A stretch of DNA of 64,000 nucleotides, taken from assembly GCA_950295325.1 (NCBI GenBank), contig OX485809.1, positions 36,647,081-36,711,080 on the forward strand, read 5' to 3'. Of the stretch, positions 1-10,885 are shown piece by piece. The DNA is from Polytrichum commune. Lineage: Eukaryota; Streptophyta; Polytrichopsida; Polytrichales; Polytrichaceae. A program made the translations under genes and the position numbers. Below the pieces are notes generated by a model that was not told the DNA's origin, made no database searches, and saw nothing but the letters and a program-made list of their open reading frames with translations. The first letter of the stretch is position 1; each line of letters opens with the position of its first letter.

Positions 1-217
1 TATAATCTGGGGGTGATGGCAAGTATAAGAGTTAAATAAATTCAAATTTTTCTCTGATTTGAGAATGTACAAGCAGTAAAAGAATTTCAATGTACAATTT
101 CAGTGTTCAATTTCAATGTATAACTTTACAAAATTCAAAAGCATATGGCACTGACTGGGTCGTTTTACAAGAGGCTATATACCTAGATACAAAATAAAAC
201 TGCAGCTATCTTGGTTA

Positions 218-3200
218 TTAGCTTGTGGCATGTTCCTTTTGATTGGCAGCAGCCACTTCAAGATAAGAAATCGCAATATTTGCATGCAAAGCAGCTCCAA
301 TCGGTAGAACATCTTCATCTGGGAAAAATTCTGGTGAGTGAACCATTCCTGCGCTGGACCTCTTGGAAGGATAATCAACTCCAATCAACTGCATGGCTCC
401 TGGAATTTTCCCCAAATAAAATGAAAAGTCCTCTGAAGCCATGTGGGGCGATTGTAGTAGTAACACATTCTCCTCTCCCAATGTCTCCACCCCCACTTTG
501 CACATGTGCTCATAGGCATTTTTATCATTGACTACTGGTGGATACAACAGTCTATCTGGATTCAAAAGCACCTCAGCTGTGCACCTCAGCACTGCTGCTT
601 GCTGCAATATGACCTGAAGATTTACCCATAGAGAATCAGATGTTGCTTGGTTTTGCAGCAAATATGGTAGTGATTGTAAGAGCAACTCCTAAAAACTAGG
701 TAATGGATGCAAGGAACCCTGCTACAGCCCGTAGCTGGGCGACACATATACGATATCAACCATGTCACGAGGACCGCTTGCTACAATCTACATTCATCGT
801 TCTAATGTCAATGAAGACACGACACATCAGTGAGATCTGAGATGGTGAGCAGTACGAACTAGGTGATGGATGTGACCAACCCTGCCACAGCCTGTAGTGG
901 GCATTAAGTCTACTGAGCCACAGTAGCTATGAGGTAGGAATTGGGTGCATAATAAAGCTGGTGGCAAGGTCACTATCACATGATAGTGGGCGTAGTGGTT
1001 GGTCATGGTAGGTTCATCAATTACGGGTGATGATGCACCCCCTTATAACCAATCAAGAATAAACACGTCAACAAAATCATTTGGCCTAACCACTCCACTG
1101 ACAATGATTCACTCAATAAGCAACCTCCTAAATCTTAAGGGACCAAGACCACATGCTCATTCCACCCCCAACCTCCATAAGTTTCCCAAATCATGAATGC
1201 CCCAATGTATTGAGGGAGAGGCAACCCTCTAAACCCCTTCCAACCCTCAAGAATTGAGGTCAAATGACTTTAGAGGGTTGTCTCTCTCAATAATGCGTGG
1301 AGACAATGAAGACTTCTGATATGTGTGGACTTCATGTTTGAGATGGGCATGCGGCATTGGCCCAAAAACCTTTAAAAGCCAATTATTTCAGTGACCGCAG
1401 GAGTTGTTCTCAGTGTGTCAAGTATGAAGGTGTAATCCTCAAAGAGAGTGTATCTTGCAGGCTCTAACCACTAGCCAAGCAAAGTTCACCTCACATAACT
1501 AGAGAGCACAAATAAGAATTCATTGAGAAGAGATCAAAATAGCTACTTTGGTGTAACTTGGCTGAATCATGATTGTAATTGACACGAGTCAAACTTTTCT
1601 CCAAACCTTATGCACTACGGACAAGGAGGTAAGACATCTCACTTTTGCTATTATGAAGAAAAGGTTAACGTCCCATAATGCCAGATTCCTGGAAAACTTG
1701 TACAAGAAAGGTACCTCATCAATGCGCTGACTCATGCGTGAAATGGTTGCCTCAGTAAAAGCTCGTAAAGTTCCCAGAATGGTCACAGAGCTCGGTATCA
1801 CATTGTAACCACCCTCACCATTGATAGATGTCACGCTGATCACCTGTTACAAACCCCAAAATACAGATTTTAGCCCGGAGTTACCTCTCTTGTAGGGATA
1901 TGAACCATGTGCGATAAAGGGGTATTTTCAAGGGGTTATGTTTACAATGCACATTTTCATGGGATAACCCATGTATTTGATGAGAATTCTTGAAATATAC
2001 CTAATAAATTCTCAAAAAAATAATTTCTAGTACCTATAACTATGCAATCGTTTTGTAAATTTACTCTTTTGGTTCCACCCTATAATTTCTTCCACGTGGT
2101 TCTTAATGTCTTACAAAGAGTGACCTCCCCGGGGATTTAAGCTGTGAAGACCACGGGATAGGTGCTTTAAAACCATCAGATCCATTGTTCATCACAAATC
2201 TCACAGATCGCAACATGTGGGGAACTTCCACACTTACAATGGAACAAACCTAATGGAGGAATTTGAGTTTCCTTCACTGCAATGGCCTCTATATTTTCTT
2301 TTTGTGTAAACTCCAATCCAGTGATTCTCTCCTTAGCCATTAGCCTTAGCCTTAGCCTTAGCCTTAGCCTTAGCCATTGAATTGGCCAATGTTGCATCAC
2401 AAATAAGTATCCATTTCAATAAAATTTACTGTCAGGGTGCTCTGTAGTGATTTTGAGTCGCAGTAAGCTCTTAGTAACAACTTATACCTCACTGCTATTT
2501 AAGAAATTCCAGCTCAATAGAGTTTATCCTTCAACTCAATTGGACTTTTTGTTGGGAGTTGGTCCCCTATGATTTTTCAATGAAATTTTCACATACAAGA
2601 TCAATAACTTCAAGATGGTGCATGCTCAAAGGCAGTGTTTGAATTTGAATGAAGAGCAGTAACCTATTTCGGTTCATTGAGGGCCCAAACTCATTTTGGC
2701 ACCTCTTGGCATGCCAAAATGAGTTCGTTCAACCCTCGGATAAACTGGTATAGAATGTTCAAACCTCCTCACTACCTCCAAGCATGCACCACAAATTTCA
2801 CCGAAAATGGAAGGTATTGGAGTCATCCTATAATTCAATGGGAGTTTTTGTAATGAGTTGGTCCCCTATAATCTCCCATAGGTACTTTTGGATATGAAAT
2901 CATTGATTTCTTATTTACTTGTACATGCTCAGAGGTAGTATTTGAATTTGAATGAAGAGCAATCTAATGTCGGTTCATTTGAGGGCCAAACTCAATTTAG
3001 CACCTCTTGGCATGCCAAAATGTAGTTGACCCTCAGTGAACCAATGTAGAATGTTCTTTGTTCAAACCATAAACATGCACCAACAACTTACCAAACATGG
3101 AAGGTGCTACATGCAGAAACAACCAACTCCCAACCAAAAGTCATGTTGAGTAAAGAGGAAAACTTCAATAATGTGAAAGAAGGAAATTTACCACACTATC

Positions 3201-5966
3201 AAGGGGGTCCGTTTCGCGTGACACCAAGGTTTGCAGGCTGAGTATAATCGATGCAGCGGCCACAATTGGGTCAGCTGTGAGCTGTGGTAGCCCTGCATGT
3301 CCACCGAGTGCTTGAATCACTGCCTTAAAAGTACTGGTGCTGGCCAGGAAAGGCCCAGGTTTACTGCTCACTACACCCACAGGATTCATAGTGTCCACAT
3401 GCATTCCAAATATGGCCGATGCAGACCCTAATGCACCTCCTTCTATCATAAACTTTGCACCTGCTCCACCTTCCTCTGCTGGCTGGAATAAGAGCCTCAC
3501 TGTTCCCTGGTATGCCACAAATCTCCAATTACAAATCTATGCAAACAGATAGACAGCATGGGTGGGAACCCAATTGCAGGGCCACAAAACAGGTACCCCA
3601 AATAGTCCTATTAGTGTGGGTTGCCATTTGGAGTTACATTGTTGCTATAACTTTATAATAAGATTATCATGTTTTATTTGGATATGACAAACAACTCATA
3701 TGCATGTCAAGGAACATGAAACTACTCACTCAGTAAAAGAATAATATTCTTGATAAAAGTTATAGCAACTTGTAACTTCAAATAGCAACCCACACTAATA
3801 GGACTAATCGGTGTAGGTGTGACCAACTTTGTGTGAGAACTGGCATAGAAGGATATTTTAAACTACGCATTCTTCTAATAACCACGAAGTTGCTACTGAA
3901 AGTTATCCTCTAACCTAACTTGAGCTTTAGTTGGGAGTTGATTGTTTTGCATACAACACTTTCCATGTTTGGTAAGTTTTTGGTGCATGCTTGGATTTAG
4001 TGTGGAGGACTGAATGAAATATTGGTTCATTGAGGGTCAAACTCATTTTGGTGTGCCAAGAGGTCCTAAAATAAGTTTGGCACTCATAGAACCACACAAA
4101 ATAGGTTACTGCTCTTAATTCATGTTCACACTCCCTCCAAGCATACACCATCACAAGTTGAAAGAAATTTGTTGATATTGTATGCAACACAACTAGTGGA
4201 TAATTATAGGGAACCAACTCCCAACGAGAAGGCCCATTGAGTTAAGGATACCCTCAGTACCCAAAGCAATCTTCACCAGCTCTGACAAATAGTGTGTTGA
4301 ACTCAAATGCATTCAACTCAGGAATGTTGGTTGAATTTACTCAAACCTGCAAGCTGCTGCGGTGTCGATGAAGTAATTGGGCTGCTCCAAGGAGCATGGC
4401 CACATGCATGTCATGGCCACACGCATGCATTTTTCCATCCTCCTTGCTCTTGTGCTCCCAATTTCCAGCTTCCTGCATGAACCACCGCAAAAATGGAGGC
4501 ATCCCAATTACTGCATGAACCTTAATTTCGACTTCTCTTGAAATTTTTGTTAAGGTAGATGTGCCTAAATCAAATACTCTGGACACCTGTATTTGAGTGG
4601 TATGTGATTAGACATGGATCTAAGAACTGGCACCAAAAAGATATGTGTTTAAAAGAGGTTGGACTATGTGCTCAAAATATGCTAATTGTACTAGACTCAA
4701 TACTCAACCTGATTGGGGGGACCTATATTACCACTTGATGAGCATGAGAATCTTCATTTTGATAATGAATAAGATCTTCACATGAGCTCCGAAAATTATG
4801 AGGCAAATGGCTACGGGGCACGATTTGGATCTGTTCATCATCTTGCACTAATTGCGTGTTTCACATCCTACGAGCAGCGGGTGCAGGAGAAAAGTATCCA
4901 TCTAAGGCACGTTAACCTTAACCTTGAAAGGCTTAACCCATTTTTACATAATAATACACATGGTTATTTGCTATAACAACGAAGGTTGCAAGGTAGGTCA
5001 ATGAAGCATCAAGAGCGATTCGGTGATGTGAATTCCAAAAGTCTCTCGTTAGGCACGAAGAGAATAAGTTCACCATCAAAGATCCCCTCTGGCGAGAAGA
5101 TGGTGCCATCAAATTACTGAAGTCCTTGTGAGGAGCATGTGAGTTCACAGTACGCATTAGGTATTCCATTTGCGCCGGAACTTACATAGGCTACTGAAGA
5201 ATGTTATGTCTGAGGTCTCGCACCAAATTCTCGAGAATAGAGAAAGATTTTTTGATTCATGGCTCCAATTCACCATTGAATTACCGGAAAAGAAAAACTG
5301 TCAGGGACGCGCCTTACAGTCGACACCTTACTGATAGCAATCTTCTTCGGACATGAAGCCTTCTCCCATTTACTAAGACTCTTCAGCTCAAGAGGTGGCC
5401 CCATATGGAATCATTCTTAGGGCATGTGGGTTACCTAAAAACTATTCCAATTGCGCTAGAACTTACATAGGCTACTCAAGAATGTTATGCTAGGTCTTGC
5501 ACCACCGCGACGTTCTCGAGAATAGCCAAAGATTTGCTTGATTCGTCGTTACTCAAATTGACCATTTAAATGTGAGAAAAGAAGCAAACAGTTAGGAAAG
5601 TGCCTGGATTGGAAGGGCGTCCATGTCTGCTCGGAGAGCTACGACGGGCGAGTCTTGGGACACTCTGCTGCCTCGGACGATGGCCACCACGCCCGTTTTG
5701 GCCAACGGGTACTCATACTCCACGCCCATCCGATCAAGCTCCGCTCGAATGAGCGCACTCGTCTTCACCTCCTCGTACTGGAGCTCCGGCTGCTCGTGGA
5801 TGTTGCGTCTCACGCGCTTCATCCACTCCACCGTCTCCGGGTGTCGCGCTTCTTGGAGCATTAATCTACTGCTTTCACTGGATGTTGTTGCGACACCAAA
5901 ACTTCCAAACACCGATGCCAGCAACATCAACAGCAGGAGTAGAAGGAGCAATGTTGAATTGGCCAT
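218..5966 (-). CDS. IAA-amino acid hydrolase, ILR1/ILL-like (M20D amidohydrolase), 5 exons
   Basis: Exons on minus: 5604-5966, 4347-4472, 3192-3506, 1715-1843 and 218-613. All join in phase 0 to give 442 aa, the usual length of the ILR1/IAR3/ILL family, which cleaves amino-acid conjugates of auxin or jasmonate. The start at 5966 opens a Leu-rich signal peptide (residues ~1-24); an in-frame ATG at 6068 would bury it. Visible M20D metal and catalytic residues: Cys139 and His141 in HACGHD, Glu174/Glu175 in QPAEEGG, His199 in FGMHVD and His403 in VHSPEF. Other family landmarks are [17 protein letters not shown] and [13 protein letters not shown]. The C-terminus is KEHATS, so the HDEL/KDEL retention signal of some relatives is absent. 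Introns 2-4 are GT-AG; intron 1 appears to be GC-AG. A Harbinger transposon lies 141 bp upstream. Family is near certain; substrate is not readable from sequence. Confidence 0.93.
1208..1292. repeat. foldback hairpin in hydrolase intron 4
   Basis: Arms of ~25 bp (1208-1233 and 1269-1292) are near-perfect inverted copies around TTGAGGGAGAGGCAACCCTC and enclose a 35-bp loop. It lies in the 614-1714 intron. Probably a tiny MITE; no target duplication was identified. The same intron holds an imperfect direct repeat (~690-730 and ~853-905). Confidence 0.5.
2337..2378. repeat. TTAGCC hexamer microsatellite in hydrolase intron 3
   Basis: About six consecutive TTAGCC units. Simple sequence, not the plant telomere repeat (TTTAGGG). 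Confidence 0.85.
2524..3156. mobile_element. foldback MITE, two joined copies, in hydrolase intron 3
   Basis: Two direct, diverged copies (from ~2524 and ~2830) each open with a GTTGGGAGTTGGTCCCC-type end and share an interior with TGGCATGCCAAAATG and a GTGCATGCTC block. Only the second reaches the inverted end (AACCAACTCCCAACCAAAAG, ~3121-3140). A third relative lies in intron 2. Non-autonomous; superfamily not assigned. Confidence 0.6.
3602..3808. mobile_element. MITE of the ATTAGTGTGGGTT family (FB2) in hydrolase intron 2
   Basis: Inverted ends of ~55 bp: CCTATTAGTGTGGGTTGCCA at the left and its near-complement before 3808, followed inward by GGAGTTAC-TTGCTATAACTT. At least four more copies lie in the window (45964-46178, 46205-46375, 47028-47903, 58207-58422). 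No ORF. Confidence 0.7.
3903..4251. mobile_element. foldback MITE, third copy of the GTTGGGAGTTGG family, in hydrolase intron 2
   Basis: About 349 bp. The left end contains TTAGTTGGGAGTTG and the right end GAACCAACTCCCAACGAGAA, inverted to each other. The interior matches the intron 3 copies (GGTTCATTGAGGGTCAAACT). No coding capacity. Confidence 0.6.
4540..4990 (+). repeat. dispersed repeat R1, copy in hydrolase intron 1
   Basis: R1 is recognised by an ordered set of blocks: GGTAGATGTGCCT, GGACACC-TATTTGAGTGGTATGTG, ACATGTGTTTAAAAGAG, GAGCATGAGAATCTTCA, GAGCTCC-AAAATTATGAGG, and a TTTCACATCCTACGAG tail. Similar copies occur at 31745-32080, 60595-60990 and 61600-61960, partial ones elsewhere on both strands. 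No ORF and no clear termini, so its class is unknown. Confidence 0.6.
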
Positions 5967-5996
5967 CTTGACCTGCAATTCGTGTGCGAGTGGGGG

Positions 5997-6106
5997 GCTG
6001 ATCACACCGACACTTCTGGCACCATCCGTCGCTGTTATAGGTGAAAAGTGGAGGGCCAGCAATTTCACGGCTGGAAGCGGACGGAAAGGTTGGTGCGATC
6101 AGGGCA
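5997..6106 (-). repeat. small foldback element forming most of the hydrolase 5' leader
   Basis: The segment starts with CTGATCACACC and ends with GGTGCGATCAGGGCAT, so its ends are inverted copies of TGATCACACCAA. The interior (GACGGATGGTG, CCACTTTTCACC on minus) matches another copy at 55465-55612. The hydrolase ATG is only 31 bp away, so the leader and perhaps the core promoter derive from this repeat. No convincing TATA box was seen in it. Confidence 0.5.
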
Positions 6107-6109
6107 TAA

Positions 6110-6141
6110 GAGCATCCGCACCCATGCTCACTATACCCGGC
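6110..6141 (+). repeat. left terminal inverted repeat of the Harbinger element
   Basis: 32 bp beginning GAGCATCCGCACCCATGCTC; one mismatch (A versus G at position 21) to the complement of the right end. Confidence 0.93.
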
Positions 6142-6189
6142 TCTTCAAAGGGCCAGTAGAGGGCTCCACAAGGCTCTAGGGCCTCGCCA

Positions 6190-6553
6190 AATATGGCGAC
6201 CCCCACCCTTCCTCCAGACCTCTCCAGAGGCCCTCGCGCTGCTTCCCGGCGCTCCCTCCCTCTCGCTGCCTCCCGCCGCTGCCCCGTCACTCCCCCGCCT
6301 GCCTGCCTGCCTCCCGCGCTGCTCCGTCACTCCCCCGCCTGCCTGCCTGCCTCCCGGCGCGGCTCTGTCACTCCTCCCGCAGATAAAACAAATAAAGGTT
6401 GGACGAGCCACATCAGAGGCTGCGAGCAAACATAGATTTTTCGACTGTCACAGACCACCACAGACTGCCTGCAAACAGAGCTGCGAGGCTTGTTTTCTGC
6501 TCTTGAAGGAGGTTTAGGGTTGTTTGAGTTAATAGAGTTCCTCAGTTTGATAT
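6190..6553 (+). promoter_or_regulatory. GC-rich 5' region of the Harbinger transposase gene
   Basis: 6190-6370 is C-rich and CpG-rich, unlike the surrounding DNA. It holds two ~46-bp tandem copies of a unit containing CCGTCACTCCCCCGCCTGCC. An AT-rich AGATAAAACAAATAAAGG follows at ~6380. This is the natural place for the transposase promoter; the exact start site cannot be read. Confidence 0.45.
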
Positions 6554-6574
6554 GTGTATTTTGTAGTTAATCTT

Positions 6575-7870
6575 ATGGATCAATGGCGGGAACGCCTTCT
6601 TGCGACTCGGGAGCTTATTTTGGAGGACGATGAGGAAGATGATTTCAATGTTAATTGGATTATTGGATTAGGGTTGAGTGCACCGCGTGGTCACATGCCG
6701 AGCATTGTCCATGGATCACGTCCAGGGAAATCGCCCAACATTGATAGGCATAGACACGAGATGCATGCCCGCATGATGTCTGATTATTTTGCAGATGAAC
6801 CTACGTATGACCCAAATTTTTTCCGCCGTCGATACCGTATGCGGAGGTCATTATTTTTGACCATATTGGATAGGGTTTGTGCTAGAGACGATTACTTTGT
6901 TCAGAAACAAGATGCATGTGGTTTTTTGGGGTTGTCCCCGCATCAGAAGATCACCTCCGCTTTGAGGATGTTGTGTTACGGTTTGTGTGCCGATGCTACA
7001 GACGAATATTGCAGGACTAGTGAAACCACCGCGATGACATCTATGAAGCGATTTTGCATTGCAATTAGGTGTGAGTTTGAGGCATACCATATGAGACAAC
7101 CTACTCGTGCCGATTTTAAAAAACAGTTGGCAATTAATGCTGATCGTGGATTTCCAGGCATGTTTGCCTCACTTGATTGTATGCATTACGAGTGGAAGAA
7201 TTGCCCGGTTGCTTGGCAAGGGGACTTCGGTGACAAAGATGGGAAGAAGTCGATCATATTGGAGGCCGTGGCGGATGGTGGTTTGCACATATGGCATGCG
7301 TTCTTTGGGTTACCCGGTTCCAACAACGACTTGAACGTGTTGGATCGTTCACCGCTCATCCACAACATGTTGACTAGCGAAGCTCGTGACATGCAATTCG
7401 AGGTTAACGGGTGTCAGTATGATCGATATTATCTTCTCACGGATGGTATATATCCCGAGTGGTCTTGCTTCGTGCAAAGCATCCATCAACCACAAGATGA
7501 GAAACGCAACTATTTTGCGGAAAGACAAGAGGCCGTGCGCAAGGATGTTGAGAGATGTTTCGGGGTGTTGCAGGCCCGTTTTGCGATAATTCGCAACCCT
7601 TGCCGGCATTGGAGCATGGAAGTGATATCGAACATCATGTTCACGTGTTGTATCTTGCACAATATGATAATTGATGACGAAGAAGGTGTTGAAGGACTAG
7701 ATGATATTATTGGTGAGTTGCATGAGGGAAATGTCCCAATGCAAAGAGGTTTGTCCTTTGATGAGTATATGGCAAGTACCGTGGACATTACCAATGCGGA
7801 CACTCATTTTGGTCTCCGTGGTGATCTAATTGAGCACTTGTGGATGTTGAAAGGCACCAATTTGGCCTAA
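6575..7870 (+). CDS. PIF/Harbinger transposase (HARBI1-like DDE nuclease, DDE_Tnp_4)
   Basis: Single open frame of 431 codons from ATG 6575 (G at +4, MDQWRERLL); a frame-matched ATG at 6554 adds seven residues. In numbering from 6554: an acidic N-terminus with DDEEDDF, a helical DNA-binding stretch around LSPHQKITSALRML (~129-142), then the DDE catalytic core. Putative catalytic residues are Asp208 (SLDCMHYEW), Asp259 (GLPGSNNDLNVL) and Glu333 (DVERCFGVLQARF). The C-terminal CCILHNMIIDDE motif is typical of plant ALP1/HARBI1-like proteins. It should cut and join element ends in the nucleus, together with the Myb-like partner. No premature stops. Known host-domesticated relatives exist, but the intact TIRs around it argue for a working transposon gene. 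Confidence 0.93.
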   Translation: MDQWRERLLATRELILEDDEEDDFNVNWIIGLGLSAPRGHMPSIVHGSRPGKSPNIDRHRHEMHARMMSDYFADEPTYDPNFFRRRYRMRRSLFLTILDRVCARDDYFVQKQDACGFLGLSPHQKITSALRMLCYGLCADATDEYCRTSETTAMTSMKRFCIAIRCEFEAYHMRQPTRADFKKQLAINADRGFPGMFASLDCMHYEWKNCPVAWQGDFGDKDGKKSIILEAVADGGLHIWHAFFGLPGSNNDLNVLDRSPLIHNMLTSEARDMQFEVNGCQYDRYYLLTDGIYPEWSCFVQSIHQPQDEKRNYFAERQEAVRKDVERCFGVLQARFAIIRNPCRHWSMEVISNIMFTCCILHNMIIDDEEGVEGLDDIIGELHEGNVPMQRGLSFDEYMASTVDITNADTHFGLRGDLIEHLWMLKGTNLA

Positions 7871-8637
7871 TATATAAAGGGGTGACTAGTATCCATAAGT
7901 TTGGCCATATCAATTGCAATACATGTGAGTTTTGGAGAAAGAATGTATGCTGAAATTTTTAAATAATATGCAAATGTATGACTAATATCACATTTATTGG
8001 AAAAAACTATGTCCAGTCAATGCTAAACCAAGTCCAATGTCATCCTCGGCGCACATGTTTTGTGAATTGTCATGATCTATCATGACATCCCATGTGGTGG
8101 GCATCCCCGGTCCAACATGCTCAATGTCATCCCACTGACCACTATCACCATGGCTATCTACATATCTACCGGGTGCAATCCCGCCATCTTCTCGGAATCG
8201 CCGACTACAAGGATCATGCTCTTCATTCGCATGTTGTGCCTGCAATCAAAAACAACAAAACAGGGCTTAGGCACATTCAAGGCTTAGACACACTCAAGCT
8301 CATACACATTCAAGCACGGGCGTAATGCCACATTCGACCACAAATTGTCCATAATTGAAACATCCACACAGAATGCATGCAGAACAGAATCATCCACACA
8401 CACAAACATGCCAATGCTCGGACTCAGCCTGCCCTGCAAATCACAGTCGGCAGCAATGCTGCATTCCATCAACCAAACTCGTTGACTGTAGACCACACAG
8501 ACTGTCTGCAGAACAAAAAATTACAAAAAAACCTACATTCACACTCAGCCCTCACAAACTGCCTGCAGATAACCGAGAACTAAATAACCCCCTAAACCCC
8601 TAAACCCAAAACCTACATTCACACTCAGCCTTCACAG

Positions 8638-8695
8638 ACTGCTCTCTTTTGTGCCTGCAATTAAACCAGAGCCTGTAATGCCACATACAGGGCCT

Positions 8696-8729
<34 letters not shown>

Positions 8730-9000
8730 ACACTAACACTTACAGACCCTCCCCCTGTCAAAAAGAAGCATTCAGACTGCTCTCTTTTGTGCCTGCAATC
8801 AAATCAGAGCCTAAAAATCCACATACAGGGCCTGCAGAAAAAAAAAACAAAAAAAACCTTCCCTAAACCCTTACAGACCCTCCCCCTGTCAAAAAGAAGC
8901 ATTCAGACTAATCTCTTTTGTGCCTGCAATCAAATCAGAGCCTAAAAATCCACATACAGGGCCTGCAGGGAAAAAAAAAAAAAAACCTACATTATCCCTC
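8638..9000. repeat. three ~125-bp tandem repeats with poly-A blocks inside the Harbinger element
   Basis: Units at about 8638, 8776 and 8904 each contain CTCTTTTGTGCCTGCAAT, AGAGCCT, CCACATACAGGGCCTGCA and a run of A (8-27 nt). A shorter motif, CACAGACTGCCTGCAG, recurs through 8470-9060. They fill the convergent 3' spacer between the two genes, where they may serve as transcript ends. Confidence 0.7.
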
Positions 9001-9170
9001 ACAGACTACCTGCAGATAACCGAGAACTAAATAACTCACACAGACTGCCTGCAGGAAATTTAAAAAAAAAACAGTCACATTCAAAGTCGGCCACAGTCTG
9101 CCCTAGAAGAGAATTAGAATTCGGACAGGGTCACAGTCGGCTCACAGAAAGTGAATCCAGCATTCACATT

Positions 9171-10709
9171 TCAAATTACATCAAGCAGGATCACAGGCTC
9201 ACAGTCAAGCAAAGTGGCTGGTTTAGTACGAGAAATTGAATCCACCTCAGAATCGAGATCGTCTTCCTCGTCGGATTCTTGCAAATCCCCAATTTCTCTA
9301 TGACCCGGATGCTCGTAATTTGATCTCATAGAATCGAATTCCACTCGTGCATCCCGCAATTGCCTGAGTGTTTCCTCATCTTCTTGAGATCTCTTATCCG
9401 CTTCTTCTCGTTCGCGTGCCGCCTCGGACATTTCAAAAACCTCTCGCTCTTGTTGTTCACGCAACTCAAATGCCGCGGATTCCGCCCTTCGACGTCGTAA
9501 TTTGAGCAGCTCCTCCTCACGAAGCAAACGAATAAATTCTTGAGCCTCCGGCGTGGTAACTTGGTTCATCGGTGCGGTGAAAAGGAGTAGCATGTTGTGG
9601 TACTCCAAACTTGCCGCCTTGCGAAGTGTTGCTTCCGCCATCTTCTCGGCGGCCTTGGCTTGAGTCAAAGCCGCTCTCTCGTGCACCTTGTCAGCACGTT
9701 GGGCATCTTTTGCTGCTTTTGTGCCTCCGGGCCTCTCTCTGAATGTCATGCTTGTAGTTGCCTCACCTGTAGTATCCACAGCACTCATACCATTTTGGGT
9801 GTCCATTTGGGAACCCGATTGCGACTCGTGGTCAGAAGAACCAAACACCCTCCTAGAGGGAGTTGTTTGACGCGATGGACTAACACCGTCAGCCCAACGC
9901 GGAAAATCTTTCACCAATTCCCAACAGTGTTCAAACATGAACTCAGTGTTCTTAGCAGTTTTAGTACGATACAAATCTTTAGCCATGCGAATAATGTCAG
10001 ATTCTTTACTACCACTTTTGTTTAATCTTTTGATTTGATTATAGGCTCCGATGAATTTTCCCACATCGTGTTTAATCATGCCCCATTTTGATTCCAATGA
10101 TCGCGCGCCCCTATGTCCACCTGGTCTACATTGATCATAATGCAAATAAATTCGTTCCCAGAAAGCATTACCCTTTTGTTGATTCCCGCAAATTGGGTCC
10201 TGAGAGATTGCGAGAACACTCCTAGTCAACTGGCGCTCTTCCTCAGGAACAAAATTCTTACCTTTCGCAGGCCGCACATACCCTCCCCCACAACCCCTGC
10301 CTCGGCTTCGACCAAAATCAACAGAGGGTTGAGTATGCAGGGAGAATGTTGGGTCACTCACCTGGGCTTGATGGCCTGCTCCAGTAGTCACATCCGGCAC
10401 CGAGGCCGTCGGTGCTTCGTGTTCGCCGAAACCAGTTGAATGCTGCAAGTGAATCCCCGCATGCTGGCTGCGATCGAGCCCAGTTCGCCGAGATTGCAAA
10501 CCATTCGCTTCACCCACTCGCGGCGACGGCCTCCCCCGCATCAAACCCTCAAATTCGACGTCGTCGAATCCCCGCTCACCAACCCCGAAATCAGTTGCCG
10601 CAGGCGCTCCTCGCTGCAAGCCACCGCGTCCACGGCCTCGAAGCACTGAGTGCCCACGGCCACGTCCTGCCATCCCGCCAAAAATTCTCCGAACAGCGGT
10701 GCACACCAA
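9171..10709 (-). CDS. Harbinger ORF1: Myb/SANT-like (trihelix-type) DNA-binding partner protein
   Basis: Open frame of 512 codons. ATG 10673 (MAGRGRGHS) would give 500 aa and may be the true start. The N-terminus is rich in RG/GRG. Residues ~153-270 form a Myb/SANT-like region (FVPEEERQL, GNAFWERIYLHYD, SLESKWGMIKHDVGKFIGAY, ELVKDFPRW). The C-terminal third is a charged coiled coil (~330-460; ELLKLRRRRAE, REREEADKRSQEDEE) with an acidic tail (SDEEDDLDSE). In known Pong/PIF systems this protein binds element ends and brings in the transposase. Plant databases often label such proteins no-apical-meristem-associated or glutathione S-transferase T3-like, which would be misleading. No breaks seen. 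Confidence 0.9.
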   Translation of the reverse strand: MVCTAVRRIFGGMAGRGRGHSVLRGRGRGGLQRGAPAATDFGVGERGFDDVEFEGLMRGRPSPRVGEANGLQSRRTGLDRSQHAGIHLQHSTGFGEHEAPTASVPDVTTGAGHQAQVSDPTFSLHTQPSVDFGRSRGRGCGGGYVRPAKGKNFVPEEERQLTRSVLAISQDPICGNQQKGNAFWERIYLHYDQCRPGGHRGARSLESKWGMIKHDVGKFIGAYNQIKRLNKSGSKESDIIRMAKDLYRTKTAKNTEFMFEHCWELVKDFPRWADGVSPSRQTTPSRRVFGSSDHESQSGSQMDTQNGMSAVDTTGEATTSMTFRERPGGTKAAKDAQRADKVHERAALTQAKAAEKMAEATLRKAASLEYHNMLLLFTAPMNQVTTPEAQEFIRLLREEELLKLRRRRAESAAFELREQQEREVFEMSEAAREREEADKRSQEDEETLRQLRDARVEFDSMRSNYEHPGHREIGDLQESDEEDDLDSEVDSISRTKPATLLDCEPVILLDVI

Positions 10710-10885
10710 AAATTAGAACAAAATCTTCCCTAAATCACCCGGCTTTTGGGCGCACGCAGAGAACTCGAAGACTCTGGAAAATGGCGCGACAGGGGAAGTT
10801 TTTCACGAGCCCGCTCTTGAAAGAGCCGTTGCCCGGGTTGCGGTGGGGTGGTCATTCCTACCCGGGCCCGCCAAAAGCCATTGAG

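Noticed and set aside
2176-2400. Minus-strand frame with an Arg-Leu repeat
   Set aside because: It is the TTAGCC microsatellite read in frame, inside a hydrolase intron.
3927-4217. 96-codon minus frame in hydrolase intron 2
   Set aside because: Lies wholly within a foldback MITE; no motif.
8580-8610. CCCTAAACCCCTAAACCC, telomere-like
   Set aside because: Only two or three degenerate units next to A-rich repeats; a chance part of the Harbinger spacer.
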